Origin: JAIBJP01 sp036506175
GTDB taxonomy: Bacteria; Actinomycetota; Thermoleophilia; Gaiellales; Gaiellaceae
DNA: 13,917 bases
Assembly (NCBI GenBank): GCA_036506175.1
Contig: DASXSE010000038.1
Location: 1-13,917, forward strand
Reading direction: 5' to 3'
The number at the start of each line of letters is the position of its first letter. The first letter of the stretch is position 1. Shown here in pieces: positions 7,508 through 13,917 of the stretch. The translations under genes and the position numbers were made by a program. The notes below the pieces were generated by a model. That model did no database searches. It was given only the letters and a program-made list of their open reading frames with translations, and was not told the DNA's origin.

Positions 7508-7544
7508 CCGACCGGACGCCTGGCGGCCGCGCGCTCATCGACGT
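7508..7544. other. Convergent gap without an obvious terminator
   Basis: A 37-bp GC-rich spacer lies between the convergent flavoprotein and amidohydrolase stops. It contains a GCGGCCGC palindrome, but I find no stem followed by a T-run on either strand. Any intrinsic terminator here would be non-canonical. Confidence 0.4.
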
Positions 7545-9167
7545 TTAGTCCAGCTGGTCGTACACGGCCTCGCCCTCGACGAGGGTGAGGACGACGCGCG
7601 CGTCGCCGATCGGGCCTGCACCGCGGTCGAAAAGATCTCGGTCGAGGACGAGGAGGTCTGCGAGCTTGCCCGGCTCGAGCGATCCGGTCTCCGTCTCGAG
7701 GAAGTTCACGTAGGCCGAGCCGCGCGTAAAGGCGGCAAGGGCGGACTCGAGATCGAGCGCCTCCTCGGGAAGCAAGGGCTCGGTGTCGCGGTTCGGATGC
7801 TCCACGCGCGTGACCGCCACCTCGATCTGGGGCAACGGGTCGGCGGTCGAAACGGTCCAGTCGCTCCCGAAGGCCAGTTGGGCGCCGGCTCGTTGAAGGC
7901 TCGCAAACGGATAGTGGTAACGGGCGCGTTCCTCTCCGATGAACGGCAGCGTCAGCTCGTTGACGTACCGGCTGGCGGCAGCCCAGTAGGGCTGTGCGTT
8001 CGCAATCACGCCGAGCTCCGCGAACCGCGGCTGGTCGTCCGGATGGACAAGCTGGATGTGAGCGAGGTGGTGACGGGCGTCGCGTGCGCCGTTCGCGTTC
8101 CGGGCGGCTTCGATCGCATCGAGCGACTCCCGCACGGCGCGGTCGCCGATCGTGTGCAGCTGCACCTGGAAACCGTGGCCATCGAGGAGCCTCACCATGC
8201 GCTTGAGCTCGTCGGGCTCGTGCATCGCCAAACCACGGTTGTCCGTACCCTCGTAGGGCTCGAGCAGCGCGCCGGTGAAGTTTTCGAGGACGCCGTCGCT
8301 GAAGATCTTGGCGCCGCGGATCCGGAGGCGACCCTTGCTTCCGCGTTCGCGCATGGCGAGTAGTTCGTCGATCTGCTCTTCGCCGCGGGTGCGGTCCCAG
8401 AGGAGGTTGCCCTCGGAACGCATTGTCAGCTCGCCGCGTTCCGCGACCGCGAGGTAGGCGGGAAGCGTCGCAGCTGTCACGACCGCGTCCTGCCAGGCCG
8501 TGATCCCGAGCGCGTGCAGCTCCGCCTGCGTGTTCAACAAGGCCTGCTCCCGCTCGGCCTGGCTCGTTTCTGGCACGAGATCGCCGACCAGGCGCATGGC
8601 GCCTTCGTGCAGCGCGCCGCTCGGCTCGCCACCCGGACCCCGTTCGATCCGTCCGTCGGGCGGGTCGGAGGAATCCGCGCCGATCCCGGCCAGCTCCAAC
8701 GCGCGGCTGTTCACCCATGCGGTGTGGCCGTCGCGGTTCTCGAGGTAGGCCGGGCGGTCGGGCACAATCGCATCGAGCCGCTCCTTGTCCGGGTTTCCGC
8801 CGGGGAAGAAGTCCATCGACCAGCCGTCACCGGTGATCCATTGCCGCTGAGGGTGGGCTGCTGCGTACGCGGCGATAACGGCGAGACACTCGTCGGCCGA
8901 CCTCGTGTCGTGCAGGTTGCACAGGAAGGCGAGGAGACCGCCGTCGAGCGGATGGAGATGCGCGTCCTGGAAGCCGGGGAGGACGGTGCGGCCTTCGAGC
9001 TCGACCACGCGCGTGGCGGGCCCCGCCAGGCCCGCGAGCTCACGTGCGGAGCCGGCCGCCGTAACGCGGCCGTTCCTTACCGCCACCGCCTCTGAAACCG
9101 TCCGCCGGTCGTCGACGGTGTAGACCCCGCCGCCTGTGAGGAGAAGATCGGCCGAGTTAGTGTCCAT
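7545..9167 (-). CDS. YtcJ-like metal-dependent amidohydrolase (Amidohydro_3)
   Basis: A 540-residue amidohydrolase-superfamily protein, full length for the YtcJ/N-substituted formamide deformylase group (COG1574), which hydrolyses C-N bonds of amides or formamides. The N-terminal beta-sandwich strand (LLLTGGGVYTVDD, 8-20) leads into LPGFQDAHLHP, with metal ligands His70 and His72. GAKIFSDG carries Lys287, the likely bridging Lys. HTIGDRA (His338), HLAHIQ (His370) and FGSDW (Asp436) complete the binuclear centre. There is no signal peptide, so it is cytoplasmic. ATG 9167 is the natural start because the conserved domain begins seven residues later; the longer upstream frame overlaps the divergent M20 gene. 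The substrate is unknown. Flanked by an amine dehydrogenase and a deacylase, it may release an amine from an N-acyl or N-formyl form, but COG1574 members are functionally diverse. Confidence 0.9.
   Translation of the reverse strand: MDTNSADLLLTGGGVYTVDDRRTVSEAVAVRNGRVTAAGSARELAGLAGPATRVVELEGRTVLPGFQDAHLHPLDGGLLAFLCNLHDTRSADECLAVIAAYAAAHPQRQWITGDGWSMDFFPGGNPDKERLDAIVPDRPAYLENRDGHTAWVNSRALELAGIGADSSDPPDGRIERGPGGEPSGALHEGAMRLVGDLVPETSQAEREQALLNTQAELHALGITAWQDAVVTAATLPAYLAVAERGELTMRSEGNLLWDRTRGEEQIDELLAMRERGSKGRLRIRGAKIFSDGVLENFTGALLEPYEGTDNRGLAMHEPDELKRMVRLLDGHGFQVQLHTIGDRAVRESLDAIEAARNANGARDARHHLAHIQLVHPDDQPRFAELGVIANAQPYWAAASRYVNELTLPFIGEERARYHYPFASLQRAGAQLAFGSDWTVSTADPLPQIEVAVTRVEHPNRDTEPLLPEEALDLESALAAFTRGSAYVNFLETETGSLEPGKLADLLVLDRDLFDRGAGPIGDARVVLTLVEGEAVYDQLD
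9158..9163 (+). promoter_or_regulatory. Possible -10 element of a leaderless promoter for the M20 gene
   Basis: TAGTGT fits TANNNT and lies 9 nt before ATG 9173. Its first three bases are also the in-frame stop that limits how far the start can move upstream. There is no Shine-Dalgarno. The element lies inside the divergent amidohydrolase coding sequence, and the spacing is slightly longer than is typical of leaderless promoters, so this is tentative. Confidence 0.25.
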
Positions 9168-9176
9168 CGGCGATGG
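9164..9176. repeat. 13-bp palindrome containing both divergent start codons
   Basis: CCATCG-G-CGATGG is a perfect inverted repeat centred on 9170. The left arm contains, on the minus strand, the ATG of the amidohydrolase (9165-9167). The right arm contains the ATG of the M20 gene (9173-9175). Only 5 bp separate the two codons. It could be an operator for shared control, or a by-product of mirrored start contexts. Confidence 0.75.
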
Positions 9177-10393
9177 CGATCTTCTCACCCGCGGACGCAA
9201 GCAGGGCCGTAGAAGCCGCTCTCGACGAGTCGATTGCGTTCCTCAAGGATCTCGTGCGGGTGCCGAGCCTCCTGGGCAACGAGGAGCCGGTCCAGCGCGT
9301 GGTTGAGGAGCGGCTCCGGGAGCTCGGCTTCGAGTGCCGCTCCGTCCAGCCCGATCCCGCAGAGCTTGCCCGCTACCCCGACAGCGGCATCCCCCTGATT
9401 CCCTACGACGGCCGGCGCTCCGTCGTCGGAACGCTCGGAGGGCAAGCCGGTCGCTCTCTGCTTTTCAACGGGCACGTCGACGTCGTCAGCGAGGAGCCTG
9501 CTGATCGGTGGACGAAGAGTCCCTTCGGCGCCGAAATCGAGGACGACCGCCTCTACGGCCGCGGCGCTTGCGACATGAAAGGGGGTGTGGCCGCCATGCT
9601 CCTCGCCGTCGAGGCGGCGCTCTCCGCCGGCCCGCTCGAAAGCCGCCTCGTCTACCAGAGCGTGATCGAGGAGGAGTGCGGCGGAAACGGAGCGCTCGCA
9701 GCGTGTCTGGCCGGCCCGCCCGCCGACGGTGTGGTCATCGCCGAGCCGACAAACGAAACGATGGATCTCGTCTCGCCGGGAGTGATCTGGGCGCGGGTGA
9801 CATTGGAGGGCTGCTCGCGGCATGCCTCACATGCAGACGAAGGCTCAAACCCGATCGAAGGCGCCTTCGCAGCGATCACGGCGCTGCACGAGCTCGAGGC
9901 GAGGCTCAACGGCCAGCCCGATCCGGAGTTCGCCGAGGTCAAGTCGCCCTACCTCCTCAACGTGGGCGCGCTGCACGCGGGCGACTGGCCCTCGATGACG
10001 CCCGCGCGGGCCGAATTGGACGTCAGGCTCGGCTTCCCCATCCGGATGGAGCCGCAGGAGGCCCAGGCGCTTCTTAGCGACGCGGTGGCCGGCGCCGACG
10101 GCAACGCTCGCGTCGAATTCCGCGGGTTCCGTGCCCGCGGCTACTCGTTCGACCCAAACAGTGACCTCGTTCGCCTGCTCGGGGACTGCCACCAAGAGGT
10201 TCGCGGTGGCGAACTGGTTGCCGAGCCAGCTCGCGCTACCACCGACCTTCGCTTTTTCCAGTCCTCCCAGGGCGTCTGCTATGGGCCCACGGGGGACGGC
10301 CTACATGCCGTCGACGAGTGGGTCGATCTCGAGTCGATCGCCAACGTGGCGACCGTGCTCGCGCTGCTCATCCGGAGGTGGGGCGCCGGCTAA
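9173..10393 (+). CDS. M20-family metallo-deacylase/peptidase (ArgE/DapE-like)
   Basis: A 406-residue cytoplasmic zinc hydrolase of the M20 family (acetylornithine deacetylase/succinyl-diaminopimelate desuccinylase/carboxypeptidase G2 group), which cleaves N-acyl or dipeptide-like amide bonds. The di-metal site is intact: His101 and Asp103 in NGHVDVV, Asp134 in GRGACDMKGG, Glu167 (general base) and Glu168 (ligand) in VIEEECGGNG, Glu191 in IAEPT, and His378 in GDGLHAVDEW. The lid/dimerisation domain (about 200-310) has the conserved His217 in SRHASHADEGSNPI. An in-frame TAG at 9158-9160 leaves ATG 9173 as the only good start, 5 bp from the divergent amidohydrolase ATG. It converges on the C45 gene with 6 bp between stops. 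Local context suggests deacylation of an N-acyl amino acid or amine rather than arginine or lysine synthesis. The exact substrate cannot be read. Confidence 0.92.
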   Translation: MAIFSPADASRAVEAALDESIAFLKDLVRVPSLLGNEEPVQRVVEERLRELGFECRSVQPDPAELARYPDSGIPLIPYDGRRSVVGTLGGQAGRSLLFNGHVDVVSEEPADRWTKSPFGAEIEDDRLYGRGACDMKGGVAAMLLAVEAALSAGPLESRLVYQSVIEEECGGNGALAACLAGPPADGVVIAEPTNETMDLVSPGVIWARVTLEGCSRHASHADEGSNPIEGAFAAITALHELEARLNGQPDPEFAEVKSPYLLNVGALHAGDWPSMTPARAELDVRLGFPIRMEPQEAQALLSDAVAGADGNARVEFRGFRARGYSFDPNSDLVRLLGDCHQEVRGGELVAEPARATTDLRFFQSSQGVCYGPTGDGLHAVDEWVDLESIANVATVLALLIRRWGAG

Positions 10394-10399
10394 CCGCGT
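10394..10399. other. 6-bp convergent gap between M20 and C45 genes
   Basis: The TAA of the M20 gene and the TGA of the C45 gene are 6 bp apart, with no room for an intrinsic terminator outside coding sequence. The transcripts probably overlap at their 3' ends. Confidence 0.6.
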
Positions 10400-11416
10400 T
10401 CATAAGGACGTCGCGACCTCCTCGAAGTTGGCCTCGCACGGGTTCCCCGGCGCTACCCACATGCGGCGCGACTCAAGCTCGCACACCATCGAAAACACGA
10501 TCGCAGTGTCCTCGTCGTCGCCGGGGCTCGGGTGCTTGCAGATGGCCTGTGGCGCGGAGTCGTGGTCGCGCAGGATGGCCATTGCGTCCTCGGGAGTGGT
10601 CGGCGGGCGCTCCTCGAGCAGCTGCTTCAGTCGTTCGAGGCGGGAGACGCTCCCAGCCCCTGGCTCGTCCCCGACTTGCGCGAGCTCCGGGTCGAGGTAG
10701 TGGTTCGTGTGGGGCCCCGGGCCGTCGAGAAGGGCCAGCGCGTGCGCCGTGGTCTCCAGGACGAAGGAGTCACCGCCCTGGAAGGCCACGAGGTGCGCGT
10801 AGCCGCCAGCGCGGCCTGGGAGCCCGGCTCGGCGCATCGAATCGGCGCGATCCCTCGCTTCCAACGCGTGGCGGGAGACGAGCACGCGCGGCACGCCCAC
10901 TCCGTCGTCGGTTGCGGTCAGCGAATGGATGCCCTGAGCGCCGCCCGCTTCGTTCATTCCGACCGCCGGGAGGCAGGCAGCAAGAGTCGGAGACGCGAGC
11001 GCGACACCGTCGGTCGGATGCTCGACCACGACGGCCACGTTGCCGCCGTCGCCCGCGAGCCATTGCTCGTTGTGGGCGAGGATGGTGAAACCCGGGCCGA
11101 CTGCGGTGAAGGACGAGCAGCGCTCGGCGGGCACCTTCCTCTCCTCGAGCTCCTCGCACGCGTTGACCGCAAAAAGTTCGTCCTCGGAGACGTCCGCAGC
11201 CTTCGCCATCGCCGCGATCATCACCACGAGGTCGGGCAAGCCGCGTTCGGCGGCCGAGCGATACGGCTCGAGGCTAGCTGCGAGGTCCTTGACACCGAGC
11301 TCGGCGAAGTAGCGACGATAGAAGTCGAGGGAACGGTGGATGAGATCGCCCAGTTCGAGGCCGATCGTCCCGCCGCGCGCGGAGGCATCCCCTTCGGCGT
11401 GGACGACCTGGATCAC
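10400..11416 (-). CDS. Peptidase C45 / acyl-CoA:6-APA acyltransferase-like Ntn hydrolase
   Basis: A 338-residue Ntn-hydrolase-fold protein resembling the C45 family (isopenicillin N acyltransferase-like), which hydrolyses or transfers acyl groups on amides. The helical N-terminal part (residues 20-95, including VNACEELEE) and the ERCSSFTAVGPGFTILAHNEQW region match the family pattern in which the propeptide ends just before a Cys-Ser/Thr-Ser/Thr-Phe motif. Cys100 is therefore the predicted nucleophile, exposed by self-cleavage after Arg99. Fungal acyltransferases cleave Gly-Cys, so Arg-Cys is a small deviation. There is no signal peptide. The GTG start (11414-11416) overlaps the ATPase TGA (GTGA), making it the last gene of an amino-acid ABC transporter operon and tying it to the imported solute. 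Recognition is by motif and length; the substrate is unknown, with an acyl amino acid or a gamma-glutamyl or peptide-like amide as candidates. Confidence 0.78.
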   Translation of the reverse strand: MIQVVHAEGDASARGGTIGLELGDLIHRSLDFYRRYFAELGVKDLAASLEPYRSAAERGLPDLVVMIAAMAKAADVSEDELFAVNACEELEERKVPAERCSSFTAVGPGFTILAHNEQWLAGDGGNVAVVVEHPTDGVALASPTLAACLPAVGMNEAGGAQGIHSLTATDDGVGVPRVLVSRHALEARDRADSMRRAGLPGRAGGYAHLVAFQGGDSFVLETTAHALALLDGPGPHTNHYLDPELAQVGDEPGAGSVSRLERLKQLLEERPPTTPEDAMAILRDHDSAPQAICKHPSPGDDEDTAIVFSMVCELESRRMWVAPGNPCEANFEEVATSL

Positions 11417-12162
11417 AGGCGCCCCGCCGCGATGATCCGTTGGAGGAACTGCTGCGTCCGCGGATTGCGAGGCGAGGAGAAGATCTCGTCAGGCGGCGCC
11501 TCTTCGAGGATGACGCCTTCCTCCAGGAAGCAGACCCGGTTGGCGATGTCGCGCGCAAAGCTCATCTCGTGCGTGGCGATGAGCATTGTCATGCCGGAAG
11601 TCGCGAGTTCGCGAATGACGTCGAGTACCTCGGCGACAAGCTCGGGGTCGAGCGCGCTCGTGACTTCGTCCAAGAGCATCAGCTCGGGCCGCATGGCGAG
11701 GGCGCGCACGATGGCAACGCGCTGCTGCTGGCCACCGGACAGGCGGTCCGGGTATTCGTCCCGCTTGTCCGCGAGACCGAAGCGCTCTAGGAGCGTGATG
11801 GCCTGAGTCTCTGCCTCGTCCCGCCCGAGGCCCAGAATCTTCCGAGGTGCGAGCGTGACGTTCCTCAGGACCGTCATGTGTGGAAAGAGGTTGAAGGCCT
11901 GGAACACGATCCCCATCCGGCGCCGCACGGCGTCGACGTCGATGCCCGGCGAGTTCATATCCTGGCCGAGGAACACGACGCGGCCCGAGTCGATGTACTC
12001 GAGCAGGTTGACGCAGCGCAGCAGAGTCGACTTCCCGGACCCGGAGGCGCCGATGAGGCACACCACCTCGTGCGGCTGCAGGACCAGGTCGATGCCCTTC
12101 AAGACCTCGTGTGCAAAGGACTTGTGCAGCCCCTCGATCTGGAGGACGGGCGCAGCGCTCAA
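11413..12162 (-). CDS. Polar amino acid ABC transporter ATP-binding protein (GlnQ/HisP type)
   Basis: A 249-residue cytoplasmic ATPase that powers the adjacent permease, with every ABC motif intact: Walker A GASGSGKST (38-46), Q-loop Gln88 in VFQAFNLFPHMTV, signature LSGGQQQR (141-148), Walker B LMLLDE with Asp165 and Glu166, D-loop SALD, and switch His198 in ATHEM. FNLFPHMTVLxNV and RVAIVRALAMxP are typical of the GlnQ/HisP/ArtP (PAAT) subfamily. The start is chosen as TTG 12160-12162, which overlaps the permease TGA (TTGA) and has GGAG 7 nt upstream; the longer reading frame to 13080 antedates any ABC sequence. It overlaps the C45 gene by 4 bp (GTGA). The sequence predicts import of an amino acid or related polar compound, not which one. 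Confidence 0.95.
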   Translation of the reverse strand: MSAAPVLQIEGLHKSFAHEVLKGIDLVLQPHEVVCLIGASGSGKSTLLRCVNLLEYIDSGRVVFLGQDMNSPGIDVDAVRRRMGIVFQAFNLFPHMTVLRNVTLAPRKILGLGRDEAETQAITLLERFGLADKRDEYPDRLSGGQQQRVAIVRALAMRPELMLLDEVTSALDPELVAEVLDVIRELATSGMTMLIATHEMSFARDIANRVCFLEEGVILEEAPPDEIFSSPRNPRTQQFLQRIIAAGRL

Positions 12163-12974
12163 CGTGCGGCTCCGAGAGCGAGCTGCCGACGGCGATCGCG
12201 GAGCACCAGCCAGTCCGTGAAGCGCGCGAGCGGGATGGTCAGGAGGACGAAGAGGATTGCCGTGACGAGGTAGGGCGTGTAGTTGAAGCTGCTCGCCACC
12301 TCGATCTGCGACTGTCGGAACGCCTCGACCGGCCCGAGCAGCGCGACGAGAGCCGTGTCCTTCTGCAGTCCGATGAAGTCGTTGAGGAGCGGGGGAATGA
12401 CCCGGCGTACCGCCTGCGGAAGGACCACGTAGCGAAGCGTCTTCGTCCGCGAAAGGCCGAGTGAGCGGGCCGCCGCCTCCTGGCTCGGATGCACCGACTC
12501 GATTCCCGCGCGGTAGACCTCCGCCACGTAAGCCGAGTAGACGAGGACCAGAGCCGCGACGCCCCAGAAGAGTTCTCCGCGCGGAACGCCCGAGAGCTGG
12601 AGGGCGGGGACGCCGAAACCCAGCAGGTAGATCACGAGGATGGTTGGGATTCCGCGGAAGAGGTCCGTATAGCCGATCGCCAAGGCGCGCAGCGGGAAGA
12701 AGACAGGGCCGGGCAAGCTGCGCAGGACGGCGATCAGGAGCGCGAAGACGAGGATGATCGCCTCCGCGATGAGGAAGATCTTGATGTTCAGGACGAACGC
12801 CGACGGAATCGTGTGGAGCGCATCGCGGAAGATCTCGCCGTTGAAGAACTGCTGTCGGACCTCCGGCCAGCCCGGCGAGGTCGACACGACGAGGACGACG
12901 ACGACCGCGAAGACGACGGTGCTCGCCAGGGCGATCAGGGTGCTTCGCAACCCAGAAGCGCCGCGGTCTCTCAA
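12159..12974 (-). CDS. Polar amino acid ABC transporter permease (HisM/GlnP family)
   Basis: Membrane permease (271 residues from the chosen start) of a polar-amino-acid ABC importer. There is an extra N-terminal span (about 13-31), then a periplasmic segment, and the conserved core from about 60 with spans at roughly 60-85, 93-120, 136-155 and 235-256. The coupling loop QEAAARSLGLSRTKTLRYVVLPQ (EAA at 166-168) and DLFRGIPTIL (104-113) are hallmark HisM/GlnP/ArtQ features. The start is uncertain. An in-frame TAG ending the binding-protein gene lies just upstream (12981-12983), and TTG 12974 is the first candidate; TTG 12950 is a second. Neither has a strong Shine-Dalgarno, so coupling to the upstream gene is likely. 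Only one permease gene is present, so a homodimer is inferred. Confidence 0.9.
   Translation of the reverse strand: MRDRGASGLRSTLIALASTVVFAVVVVLVVSTSPGWPEVRQQFFNGEIFRDALHTIPSAFVLNIKIFLIAEAIILVFALLIAVLRSLPGPVFFPLRALAIGYTDLFRGIPTILVIYLLGFGVPALQLSGVPRGELFWGVAALVLVYSAYVAEVYRAGIESVHPSQEAAARSLGLSRTKTLRYVVLPQAVRRVIPPLLNDFIGLQKDTALVALLGPVEAFRQSQIEVASSFNYTPYLVTAILFVLLTIPLARFTDWLVLRDRRRQLALGAAR
12170..12173 (-). promoter_or_regulatory. Shine-Dalgarno supporting the TTG start of the ATPase
   Basis: Minus-strand GGAG lies 7 nt before TTG 12162, within the last codons of the permease gene. It decides for the rare TTG start; no ATG or GTG lies between it and the first conserved ABC residues. Confidence 0.6.
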
Positions 12975-12980
12975 GCGCTG

Positions 12981-13880
12981 CTACTGAAGCACGGGCGGCG
13001 CCGAGCCCTCGAGCCACTTCTGGGCGAGCTCGGCGAGCGTTCCGTCGCTTCGAATCTTTGCGATCGCCTCGTTGGCGCAATCCCGCAGCGGATTCCCCTC
13101 TTCGAACACGAGGCCGAAGTGCTCCTGGCCCTGAGCGGGAAGCCGGCCGACGGCGATCGCGTTCGGCACCTGAACGGCGGTGACGTAGAGCGAGGTCGGA
13201 TAGTCGACCACGATGCCGTCGATGTTTCCGTTCTTGAGCGCGGTGATCGCGTCGTTGTTCGTGCTGTAGACCTTGGGATCCGAGTCCGGCTGGATGACGT
13301 TCTTGATCGCGTCGTAGCTCGTCGTGCCGAGCTGGGCGCCAAGCTTCGCTGACTTGAGGTCGGCGAGGCTCGTCGCGCTCGCGTACTTTGACTTCTTGAG
13401 CACCACGACGGCCTGCTCAACGTCGTAGTAGGAGTCGCTGAAGTCGACGACCTCGTCGCGCTTCGATGTGTAGGAGACCTGGTTGACGTCGAAGTCGAAG
13501 TCCTTCGGCCCGGGCTTGAACACGTTGTCGAACGGAACGACCGTCCATTTGACCTCGTCGTCCGTGAAGCCCATCTGGTTCGCGACCGCGTACGCGACGG
13601 CGGCCTCGTAGCCCATCTTGGTCGGCGGTGTCGTCGGGTCCCACGGCCCTCCCTTGGCGTCCTGGAACCAGGGCGGGAAAGCCGGGTTGTCGGTGGCGAT
13701 CGTGAGCTGGCCCGCGTTCACGAGCTTCAGTTGGTTCTTGGCGCACGGGTTCGCGGCCGCTGTGGTAGCCGTTCCTCCGCCTGCCTGGGTCGTTGTGGTC
13801 CCGCCGCTCCCACAGCCGGCGATGACCGCCAAGACGAGCATGGCGAAAGGGATCGCAAGGAACAGGAGACGCCGGCGCAC
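12981..13880 (-). CDS. Polar amino acid-type ABC substrate-binding lipoprotein (SBP_bac_3)
   Basis: A secreted binding lipoprotein of 299 residues for the downstream permease and ATPase. The signal peptide has basic residues 2-4, a hydrophobic core and the lipobox IAGC with Cys23, followed by a Gly/Thr/Ala linker (24-43). The family-3 binding fold starts at QLTIATDNPAFPPWF. FDFDVNQVSYTSKRDEVVDFSDSYY matches the hinge-side motif (S/TxxRxxxxxFSxPYY) of this family, in which the Arg binds the ligand carboxylate. LGAQLGTTSYD matches the second lobe's ligand loop. Two Cys (46 and 268) outside the lipobox may form a disulfide. GTG 13880 is preceded in frame by TAG only 12 nt upstream, so the start is nearly fixed. 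The conserved Arg argues for an amino acid-like ligand; which one is not evident. Confidence 0.92.
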   Translation of the reverse strand: MRRRLLFLAIPFAMLVLAVIAGCGSGGTTTTQAGGGTATTAAANPCAKNQLKLVNAGQLTIATDNPAFPPWFQDAKGGPWDPTTPPTKMGYEAAVAYAVANQMGFTDDEVKWTVVPFDNVFKPGPKDFDFDVNQVSYTSKRDEVVDFSDSYYDVEQAVVVLKKSKYASATSLADLKSAKLGAQLGTTSYDAIKNVIQPDSDPKVYSTNNDAITALKNGNIDGIVVDYPTSLYVTAVQVPNAIAVGRLPAQGQEHFGLVFEEGNPLRDCANEAIAKIRSDGTLAELAQKWLEGSAPPVLQ

Positions 13881-13889
13881 CAGGCGCCG

Positions 13890-13895
13890 AAGCTA
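13890..13895 (-). promoter_or_regulatory. Possible -10 element for the amino-acid ABC/C45 operon
   Basis: Minus-strand TAGCTT fits TANNNT and ends 9 nt before GTG 13880, with no Shine-Dalgarno between. A leaderless or very short-leader transcript is possible. The window ends 22 bp further upstream and I see no clear -35. Confidence 0.25.
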
Positions 13896-13917
13896 CCACA
13901 AACCGTCTTAACGCTGG

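Noticed and set aside
10374..10421. GGAGGT/ACCTCC inverted repeat across the M20-C45 junction as a terminator
   Set aside because: The arms are only 6 bp and about 36 nt apart with no T-run on either strand, so it is not a credible intrinsic terminator.
12163..13080. N-terminal extension of the ATPase reading frame
   Set aside because: The extra 300 or so residues are an out-of-phase reading of the permease and binding-protein genes. The TTG start with its Shine-Dalgarno and TTGA overlap explains the gene.
1..13917. tRNA/rRNA genes, CRISPR arrays, insertion sequences, attachment sites or riboswitches
   Set aside because: Almost every base is in a supported coding gene. I found no regularly spaced repeats, transposase motifs or tRNA-like arms in the short gaps.

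Overview
The window is dense, high-GC DNA from a catabolic/transport region of a bacterial chromosome. It holds twelve protein-coding genes (one cut by the left edge), and no gap between genes exceeds about 60 bases. I see no RNA gene, mobile element, CRISPR array, long repeat or transcriptional regulator. High GC, frequent GTG and TTG starts, 4-base start/stop overlaps and lipoproteins with Gly/Ser/Thr-rich linkers fit Actinomycetota, possibly Thermoleophilia. That placement is inference from style, not from a marker gene.

Layout. (A) A minus-strand run reads leftward from 5394: a thiamine-diphosphate (ThDP) 2-oxo-acid decarboxylase-type enzyme, a HisC-fold aminotransferase (GTGA overlap), then a PotD-like lipoprotein, a PotB-like permease and a PotC-like permease that leaves the window. 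No PotA-type ATPase is visible; it may lie beyond the left edge. (B) Divergent from A, with 22 bp between start codons, is a plus-strand 696-residue flavoprotein of the trimethylamine/dimethylamine/histamine dehydrogenase family. (C) A minus-strand amidohydrolase (YtcJ-like, Amidohydro_3) and a plus-strand M20 metallo-deacylase are divergent; their ATG codons sit 5 bp apart inside one 13-bp palindrome. (D) A minus-strand operon reads leftward from 13880: a polar-amino-acid-type binding lipoprotein, its permease, its ATPase, and a C45 (acyl-CoA:6-APA acyltransferase-like) Ntn hydrolase. The last three junctions are a 6-bp gap and two 4-bp overlaps.

How it may work together (inference). Two importers, one for cationic amines or polyamines and one for a polar amino-acid-like solute, bracket three amide-bond hydrolases, an amine dehydrogenase, an aminotransferase and an oxo-acid decarboxylase. 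This looks like uptake and stepwise breakdown of an N-acylated or otherwise conjugated amine or basic amino acid: deacylation, then oxidative deamination or transamination plus decarboxylation. The most distinctive gene is the amine dehydrogenase. It keeps the flavin-linking Cys, the catalytic Tyr/His/Asp and the 4Fe-4S cysteines, but has lost two of the three aromatic residues that bind trimethylamine, so its substrate is probably different.
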